From: Ningiella ruwaisensis
GTDB taxonomy: Bacteria > Pseudomonadota > Gammaproteobacteria > Enterobacterales > Alteromonadaceae
Direction of reading: 5' to 3'
Assembly: GCF_004798935.1 (NCBI RefSeq)
Contig: NZ_RAHT01000005.1
Location: 124,001 to 188,000, forward strand
DNA length: 64,000 nt
Shown: positions 58,218-64,000 of the stretch, piece by piece
Layout of the letters: every line of letters starts with the position of its first letter
Numbering within the stretch: position 1 is the first letter of the stretch
The notes under the pieces: generated by a model
Database searches by the model: none
What the model saw: only the letters and a program-made list of their open reading frames with translations
What the model was told of the DNA's origin: nothing
Made by a program: the position numbers and the translations under genes

Positions 58218-58222
58218 TAAGA

Positions 58223-59395
58223 ATGCCGAATTCGTCTGCAAGGGTTAATCAGATTGATGCAATGCATGCCAACGCAAAAAATGTCAAGGTCGATATCATT
58301 AACGATATTGATCTTGCTGAGTTAGAAGCGCAGTGGCAACAACTGCAAGAAGCATCCTCGCATCGATTTTTTTTGTCTTGGCACTGGATTAAAGCATGGC
58401 TTGAAACCTGCGCCACAAAACCCTTTCTTTTGCGAGCCAAAGAAGCTGAACAAACCATTGGCCTGGCGCTTTGTTGTGAGCGTCAAATAAGGCGCAATGG
58501 TTTTGTTATAAACAGATGTATCGTTCACGAAACCGGTGTTGCGAATAATGACCAACAATGGATTGAGTTTAACGATCTCTTATTACATAAGGCCTTTGAA
58601 GAGACTGCCAGAGCCGCAATGCTCACTTATTTAAAAGCTCAAAAAAACTGGGACGAACTTGCTATAGGCGTCGCAGATAGCGGTACAATAACCAACTTTG
58701 CAAAAGCGCTTCAACTGCCTATTTACACAACCTGGAAAACGCGAGCGCACCATATTAATCTTGCCAGCTTAAGAGAGTCCAACTCAGACTATCTATCATC
58801 GCTTTCCAAAAATGCGCGAGCGCAAATAAGACGAAGCTTAAAGGCCTATCAGCAACTCGGTGAAGTAACCATTAAGCATGCCACCTGCGAAGAACAAGCG
58901 CTTGAATTTCTGGATGAAATTGCTCCTATCCACATACAGCGTTGGGGAAGCGGTTATCAAGAAAGCGGCTTTGCCAATCCGACGTTTGTTGATTTTCATA
59001 AACAACTTATTAGAAATAGTTTTAAGCAAGGTGTTGTCGATATTATTCGCATCGATGTTGGCGAGGCGCCCATCGCATACTTGTATAACTTTATTTATCA
59101 ATCGCGGGTTTATTTCTATTTAAGCGCACTTAAGTTTGAAAGTGACAATAAACTTAAACCTGGCCTTCTTTCTCATGCTTTATGCATACAAGAGTATATG
59201 GATAAAGGCTTGGATCTTTATGACTTTATGGGAGGTGGTGAATCATATAAAGATAGATTGGCAAATCATCATGATGAGTTTTATCGGGTTGCCTTTCAGC
59301 AACCACGCCTAACCCTTAAACTAGAACGCTTTTTAAGAAAAACAAGAAATTATATTCAAAATCGCAAGCCAGCTGAATTCAGGCTGCCTCGATAA
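58223..59395 (+). CDS. FemAB/CelD-like GNAT acyltransferase
   Basis: The 390 residues match the GNAT-type family near exopolysaccharide genes (BioF2-like, CelD/BcsL). The N-terminal half has HRFFLSWHWIKAWLETC. The C-terminal half has LSKNARAQIRRSLKAYQQLG, then GEAPIAYLYNFIYQSRVYFYLSALKFESDNKLKPGLLSH, and DLYDFMGGGESYKDR near the end. It is soluble. It lies six bases after the carbamoyltransferase gene. Acceptor and acyl donor are not known. Confidence 0.86.
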   Translation: MPNSSARVNQIDAMHANAKNVKVDIINDIDLAELEAQWQQLQEASSHRFFLSWHWIKAWLETCATKPFLLRAKEAEQTIGLALCCERQIRRNGFVINRCIVHETGVANNDQQWIEFNDLLLHKAFEETARAAMLTYLKAQKNWDELAIGVADSGTITNFAKALQLPIYTTWKTRAHHINLASLRESNSDYLSSLSKNARAQIRRSLKAYQQLGEVTIKHATCEEQALEFLDEIAPIHIQRWGSGYQESGFANPTFVDFHKQLIRNSFKQGVVDIIRIDVGEAPIAYLYNFIYQSRVYFYLSALKFESDNKLKPGLLSHALCIQEYMDKGLDLYDFMGGGESYKDRLANHHDEFYRVAFQQPRLTLKLERFLRKTRNYIQNRKPAEFRLPR

Positions 59396-59402
59396 ACACG
59401 CG

Positions 59403-60587
59403 CTAGTTTCTTTCAACAAGGTGTCCCTTGTAGCTTGCCAGTCTTTTTCCCAAAGAGATGCCGGGTTTTTCTATTAACTTATATGAATAATGCGAAATTA
59501 GAAGTGTGGTCGGCAAAACAATCAGAAAAATAATCTCAGGATGCGTCAAAAGCCCCAGTAAATTCCATTCTAAACACACAATTACGAGCGCGCCTAGTAC
59601 AAGATTGTGGTAGAGATACAAACTATAAGACACCTCTCCTAACCAATAAAATGGACGTACCAGCCAATGGGTTTTAGGTAAGTCAGATGAAATGAATAAA
59701 ATACTGACAACGCACATTAAGCCGAAGATACCGGTATATCCATATGGGTTGGAAATAATTGGCAAATCGCCAAAATCAATATACGACAGTTGAGTTAGCG
59801 AACATAAAAAAGCGGAACACAGCGCCAGTAGCATCGCAAGTGCTGTAGGTAGACGAAAATTAATTTTTGAATAAATGTGAGCGGCCAGAACACCAAAGCA
59901 GAATGTGTAAGCCAGAAAAAAGACCAGATTAGATGAAAAATCAACAAAATTAAATTTTTGCAAAATGTAGCAAACGATGGCAATAAGTACGGGCCCTGCC
60001 ATTCCAACTAATTTTATACTAAGGATAATAAGCGGAAATAGTAAATAGTACTGAAACTCTATTGGCAAGCTCCAGTAAGCGTTGTTAAAAATGCCGCTAG
60101 GCCCGGTAATATTAAAAGTAAGCGTTACATATGAAATAAATGTCGAAAGATCCCAACTTGCAAGAAACTGCTGTTCAATCCAGTTACCATTGGCAAATTG
60201 ATAAAAATGGCTAAATAAAGGCATAAAGGCGATATATGCCAGCAGTGAGACAAAAAAAGCAGGCCAAATTCTAAAAACGCGTTTGATATAAAAACTGGGA
60301 GTGGCTTTAAGCGATACTTTGGCGTTGCTGAAATAAAGGGTTGCACCGCTTAACGCAAAAAATACCATTACGCCAAAGGTCCCTAAATCAAAGAAATTGA
60401 TAAGTCCAATATCCTGACCCGTTATCTGCCCACTGTAATTAGCGCTGGCATACTTTCCTTCAGATGTTCTGATGCTGTGAGAGATAACGACCAAAGTGGC
60501 CGCAATGCCTCTTAACCAGGTAAGTTGAACTAAGTACTGGCGCTTATCCATATACTGCTGAGAACTATTCACTTGAGATTTCAGCAT
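59403..60587 (-). CDS. membrane O-acyltransferase (acyltransferase 3 family)
   Basis: This 394-residue polytopic protein of the OafA/YrhL group has about ten membrane helices. The active-site histidine is in WLRGIAATLVVISHSIR near residue 35, followed by GVMVFFALSGATLYF. The C-terminal helices include YLYHNLVLGALVIV. There is no C-terminal SGNH domain, but a separate SGNH hydrolase gene lies just upstream and overlaps it by 23 bases, so the two parts of an OafA-like enzyme are encoded as separate proteins. A start 36 bases downstream (MDKRQYL) is also possible. Confidence 0.9.
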   Translation of the reverse strand: MLKSQVNSSQQYMDKRQYLVQLTWLRGIAATLVVISHSIRTSEGKYASANYSGQITGQDIGLINFFDLGTFGVMVFFALSGATLYFSNAKVSLKATPSFYIKRVFRIWPAFFVSLLAYIAFMPLFSHFYQFANGNWIEQQFLASWDLSTFISYVTLTFNITGPSGIFNNAYWSLPIEFQYYLLFPLIILSIKLVGMAGPVLIAIVCYILQKFNFVDFSSNLVFFLAYTFCFGVLAAHIYSKINFRLPTALAMLLALCSAFLCSLTQLSYIDFGDLPIISNPYGYTGIFGLMCVVSILFISSDLPKTHWLVRPFYWLGEVSYSLYLYHNLVLGALVIVCLEWNLLGLLTHPEIIFLIVLPTTLLISHYSYKLIEKPGISLGKRLASYKGHLVERN

Positions 60588-61287
60588 TTAATAATGCTGC
60601 CATAACCGTATAACCTTTCGTGCTTATGTGTAGGCCGTCCCCTCTGTCATAAGCCGGTTTTAAAAAACCGTCCGAAGTAGTAAAGTGATTGTGTAAGTCT
60701 ATATACCTCACATTATCGTTCTGCTGCGCAATTTTCACTAGCTGGTCATTGTATAAAAGTATTTGCGCTTTCAGGGGCTTTTTTGTTTCTCGTTCCTGGC
60801 TGACGGGTAAAGCCGATATCAAGTATACGTCGGTATCAGGCGGTAGCTGTTTGATGATCTTATTTACATTTGCACTTATTTCCTCGGCACTTATCCCTGC
60901 GTTCAAATCGTTGATTCCAATTAATACGGCGACATTTTTCCAGGTGCTCTTCGAGTCAAAAGTGTCAATCGCATTGAGCATACGAGCGCTTGTATTGTTC
61001 CCTATTCCAAAATTAACGAATGGCGTATTTAGATTCAGAGTATTTAAACTTTGAACCAGACTATCCCCTAAAAAAATCGACTGATTATCAGGCATCTGTG
61101 CATCTTGAAAGCGCTGAAATGTGTAAAGGGAATTAACATAGTATTCAACTCTTTCGTTTACTTGCTGATACCCCAGAATTTTTGCAACGCTATCATGCAC
61201 TTTTGCAGCAGCAGATGGTTTCAGCAGGATTAATAGTATAATTACATGAAGACTAATGACATAAGCCCAAATCCATTTTTTTTGCAT
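60565..61287 (-). CDS. SGNH/GDSL hydrolase, membrane-anchored
   Basis: This 240-residue protein has an N-terminal membrane helix (WIWAYVISLHVIILLILLKP) and a periplasmic SGNH domain. The four blocks are clear: SIFLGDSLVQSL (Ser), FGIGNNTSARML (Gly), VLIGINDLNAG (Asn) and DGLHISTKGYTVM (Asp-x-x-His). It overlaps the acyltransferase 3 gene, whose donor it may help transfer or release. It could add or remove acetyl groups on the exopolysaccharide. Confidence 0.9.
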   Translation of the reverse strand: MQKKWIWAYVISLHVIILLILLKPSAAAKVHDSVAKILGYQQVNERVEYYVNSLYTFQRFQDAQMPDNQSIFLGDSLVQSLNTLNLNTPFVNFGIGNNTSARMLNAIDTFDSKSTWKNVAVLIGINDLNAGISAEEISANVNKIIKQLPPDTDVYLISALPVSQERETKKPLKAQILLYNDQLVKIAQQNDNVRYIDLHNHFTTSDGFLKPAYDRGDGLHISTKGYTVMAALLNAEISSE

Positions 61288-61456
61288 TCTGATTTTCTCT
61301 TCTATCTATCGCTTTTCTCACTGGCTTTTAGCGCACTGTCGTAAAAATGAATATCAAACAATGATGCTTGTTGGGTATGTTTCATTATATTCACGCATCT
61401 TGCAAGATCCGCGGTTTTTAAATGAAGTATTTTGTTTTATTCTGACCACAAGGTAT

Positions 61457-61474
61457 ACTCATAAACTTATGAGT
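61457..61474. promoter_or_regulatory. 18-bp palindrome, candidate operator
   Basis: ACTCATAA and TTATGAGT are exact reverse complements around AC. It lies in the 290-base divergent gap between the SGNH hydrolase and the lyase-like gene. GTGAGTGAG repeats follow it on the right. Confidence 0.4.
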
Positions 61475-61578
61475 TGTGAGTGAGACTGTGGGTTAACGAA
61501 CCAGTATGTTTAATTGTGAAATGGTTACTCTCAGCTGATATCAGAACGGAATCTTTGTAGGTCGGTAGAGTCCACTTC

Positions 61579-64000
61579 ATGTTGCATATATTTTCAGTTA
61601 CGTCTTCAATTTCATCAAAGCAACACTTTTCTTTAGGTATCCCACTTGCCAAGGGATACGCGAAAAAAAACACAAATACAGATGCAAAAGAGCAAGCTCA
61701 ATTCCTGGTGCAAAACGAACTGGGAGAAACCATTGAAGCATGCGTCACCCCAACCGCATATTGGCCAGATAAAACAATTAAATGGCTTTCGATTGAGGGC
61801 TTTCTTGACCAACATTCGCGCACAGGCAAATATTTCCTGGTACCCGATGCAGACCTTAAAGTAGAAAAGCATCATGCCTCAAATTATCAATTAGGTAACT
61901 TTTCTATTTCTGACGTGAGCAAACCCATTCATTCTGAATCTCGCCTTTCGGTGCTGAATTTAAAAGCAAAAAAACCTTCACCGTCAATTAGTCTGTATTT
62001 GACTCATCATGAAAAATGGCAGCGTCATATTAATGAATCCGTTGTATCGACTTATATATTAAATGATCAGCTCATAAGAAATACGCTTCGCCACTCCAGT
62101 AGCTTTTTTGATAGCGATGATAGCAGTGATCGCCAACTAAATTGCTTTGTGACGGTCAAACATTGGCCTCAAAGTGGTGTGATTGATATTCAATTTAAGG
62201 TTCACAATCCAAAAGCGCAGAGCAACCAGGGAGGTAAATGGGACTTAGGGGATGAAAACAGTCTTTATTTATCTGATCTAGGTATCTGTATTGACTTACC
62301 TGAAAGCACAACGAACACTCTGTCAATTTCAAAGGACGCAGAAAGCGTTACGCTCGATAATAGCAATGAGCAAATTTCGCTACACCAATATAGTAGCGGC
62401 GGTGATAACTGGAATTGCGCCAATCATGTAAATTCAGATAACGTCGTAAGCTTAAAGCAAAAAGGCGCCTTGCTAGTTAAAGAAATTAAAGAAGTTAAAG
62501 AGTGTAAAGAAGCAAAAGGCAACGAAATACTGCAGCAAATAGACAGACCCGAGCCCGTTGTGCGCATACAAACTGACGAGGTTCAATACTCTTTGCATCC
62601 ACAGCATTTCTGGCAGAAATTTCCATGCTCATTGAGATTATCTGGAACGAAAGCTGAAATAGACTTTACAGGAGAAGGCTCTCAAGTTGAGATTCAACCG
62701 GGTGAGACAAAGTCTCACCGATTGTTTATCAGTTTAGATGACGTTGAAATTGCTAACACCCCTGCGCCTATAGAAATTTCCTTGTCTCAAATTGAAAGCT
62801 CACAAGCCATTCCATGGTTCAACGCTGATTTAGACAAAGATCCGCACCAAATTATTTTGAAAAACTGTCTTAATGGTGAGCATAACTTTTTCGCAAAGCG
62901 CGAATCTCTTGATGAGTACGGATGGCGAAACTATGGTGATATCTACGCTGACCACGAGGCTCATAATTTTTCAGGCAAACTGCCGTTTATTTCGCACTAT
63001 AATAACCAATACGATCCTCTTTTTGGCTTTTATAAGCAATACTTTTTGACTGGCGATATCAAATACCAGCAACTTGCACAAGATTTGCTCGATCACACCT
63101 TGAATATCGACATATATCGCAGTGAGTTAGATAAACCTGAATACAATCATGGATTGTTTTGGCACACCGACCACTATGTACAAGCCGCGACGGCGACGCA
63201 TCGCACATATTCAAAGCACCAGGCAGACAATGTCTACTCCAACCATGCAGGCGGCGGCGGCCCGGGAGCTCATCATTGTTACCCTACAGGCTTGGCACTG
63301 GGATACTATAGTTGCGCCGATGAGGACCTTAAATCTGCTGTTTTGAAAATGGCGCAATGGATGACCTATATCTATGAGGGCGATGGAACCCTCTTAGGTA
63401 AGTTATTGCAGGTCAAAAACTGCAATTATTTGCGCGTTCCGTTTTCTGATAAATTGCTGCTTGGAGCTGGGACCGGGATTACGCGCAATCCATTTACTAA
63501 CCAATATCCTCTGGATAGAGGAACCGGGAACTACGTCAATATTTTACTTGATGCTTATGAGATGAGCGGCGACAGCGCTTATTTGTCTAATGCGGAGCGA
63601 GTAATACTTTGCACTATTGATGAAAACGACGAGCTAAATGACGGTCGCTTTTACGACATCGAAAATACATGGTTTTACACGGTATTTTTACAGGCCGTCT
63701 CAAAATATCTGTTTCTGTTAGGTACAGGGCACATTAAGAGAGAGGCTAGCACTTTCATTCTGAATGCCTTCATTCATTATCTTGATTACATTTGTGAACA
63801 TGAGCGCCTATATTTGGATCATGCCGAAAGACTAGAGTATCCAAATGATACATGGACCGCGCAAGACATTCGCAAGGTACAACTGCTATGTATTGGCACT
63901 TGGTTTGTGAGCGCTGAAAAAGCCGACAGCTACATCGCAAAAGCGAAACAGTTGAATGCCGAAATATACAACAAGTTAAAAGAAAGCCCTGAAAATGTGT
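61579..64000 (+). CDS. RIFT-barrel exo-polysaccharide lyase-like protein, partial
   Basis: A single frame runs from the ATG at 61579 to the window end (more than 800 residues, no stop). The N-terminus has FSLGIPLAKGYAKKN and TAYWPDKTIKWLSIEGF, the pattern of the RIFT-barrel domain at the front of exo-rhamnogalacturonan lyase (PL26-like) proteins. From about 420 the sequence becomes an alpha/alpha-toroid (GWRNYGDIYADHEAHNF, HNHG-like EYNHGLFWHTDHYVQAATATHRTYS, HAGGGGPGAHHCYPTGLALGYY). No signal peptide is visible at this start. The ATG has no good ribosome site. It may degrade or trim the exopolysaccharide made by the locus; the substrate is unproven. Confidence 0.82.
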   Translation, partial: MLHIFSVTSSISSKQHFSLGIPLAKGYAKKNTNTDAKEQAQFLVQNELGETIEACVTPTAYWPDKTIKWLSIEGFLDQHSRTGKYFLVPDADLKVEKHHASNYQLGNFSISDVSKPIHSESRLSVLNLKAKKPSPSISLYLTHHEKWQRHINESVVSTYILNDQLIRNTLRHSSSFFDSDDSSDRQLNCFVTVKHWPQSGVIDIQFKVHNPKAQSNQGGKWDLGDENSLYLSDLGICIDLPESTTNTLSISKDAESVTLDNSNEQISLHQYSSGGDNWNCANHVNSDNVVSLKQKGALLVKEIKEVKECKEAKGNEILQQIDRPEPVVRIQTDEVQYSLHPQHFWQKFPCSLRLSGTKAEIDFTGEGSQVEIQPGETKSHRLFISLDDVEIANTPAPIEISLSQIESSQAIPWFNADLDKDPHQIILKNCLNGEHNFFAKRESLDEYGWRNYGDIYADHEAHNFSGKLPFISHYNNQYDPLFGFYKQYFLTGDIKYQQLAQDLLDHTLNIDIYRSELDKPEYNHGLFWHTDHYVQAATATHRTYSKHQADNVYSNHAGGGGPGAHHCYPTGLALGYYSCADEDLKSAVLKMAQWMTYIYEGDGTLLGKLLQVKNCNYLRVPFSDKLLLGAGTGITRNPFTNQYPLDRGTGNYVNILLDAYEMSGDSAYLSNAERVILCTIDENDELNDGRFYDIENTWFYTVFLQAVSKYLFLLGTGHIKREASTFILNAFIHYLDYICEHERLYLDHAERLEYPNDTWTAQDIRKVQLLCIGTWFVSAEKADSYIAKAKQLNAEIYNKLKESPENV

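Overview
The window looks like chromosome from a marine gammaproteobacterium, most likely an Alteromonadales relative (Alteromonas/Glaciecola-like). This rests on gene content and order: the ccm operon, recA-pncC-mutS, pyrG-eno, a SOS box of the E. coli type, an incomplete PEP-CTERM/exosortase locus, and AT-rich surface-polysaccharide genes at both ends. The genus is an inference. No tRNA, rRNA, CRISPR array or transposase was seen.

Layout. (1) 22-15520, minus strand: a capsule or surface-glycan operon. It encodes a WecA-like initiating phosphotransferase, a small lipoprotein, an SLBB outer-membrane export protein, KpsM and KpsT, a KpsE-like co-polymerase, two family 2 glycosyltransferases, Ugd, GalU, two coiled-coil proteins (one with a methyltransferase-like end), a small TPR-like protein and WecB. 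(2) 16042-19229, plus strand: a POT peptide transporter, a small membrane protein and GalE. (3) 19260-27652, minus strand: cytochrome c maturation, ccmA-B-CD-E-F-G-H-I plus mlaA. Here CcmC and CcmD appear to be one fused protein. (4) 27872-30751: a FliK-like protein and an FlhB C-terminal-domain paralogue. (5) 30822-40351: recA with its LexA box, pncC, mutS, a secreted esterase, pyrG and eno. (6) 40519-43256: an unknown protein and an ABC exporter.

(7) 43476-48364, minus strand: a UDP-sugar 4-epimerase, a nucleotidyltransferase, an HprK-related kinase A, a PqqD-like protein, a Tat-exported protein of unknown function and a trypsin-like protease. (8) 48995-54538, plus strand: an exosortase-associated acyltransferase, an E1/ThiF-like enzyme, a PEP-CTERM protein behind a well-formed sigma-54 promoter, and the TPR lipoprotein PrsT. 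(9) 54547-64000: polysaccharide-modifying enzymes (hexapeptide acetyltransferase, WalW-type deacetylase, carbamoyltransferase, FemAB/CelD-like acyltransferase, membrane acyltransferase 3, SGNH hydrolase) and the start of a RIFT-barrel polysaccharide lyase-like protein cut by the window end. Regions 7-9 together read as an exopolysaccharide and PEP-CTERM export locus. The exosortase itself is not in the window.

The most striking non-coding structure is a family of three long intergenic palindromes (17651-17776, 41192-41395, 43261-43449). Their outer arms are unrelated in sequence but pair within each copy. Their ~55-nt cores share two small hairpins with a conserved ATGGAT-like loop, and the stems of those hairpins differ between copies while keeping pairing. 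This looks like selection on structure.
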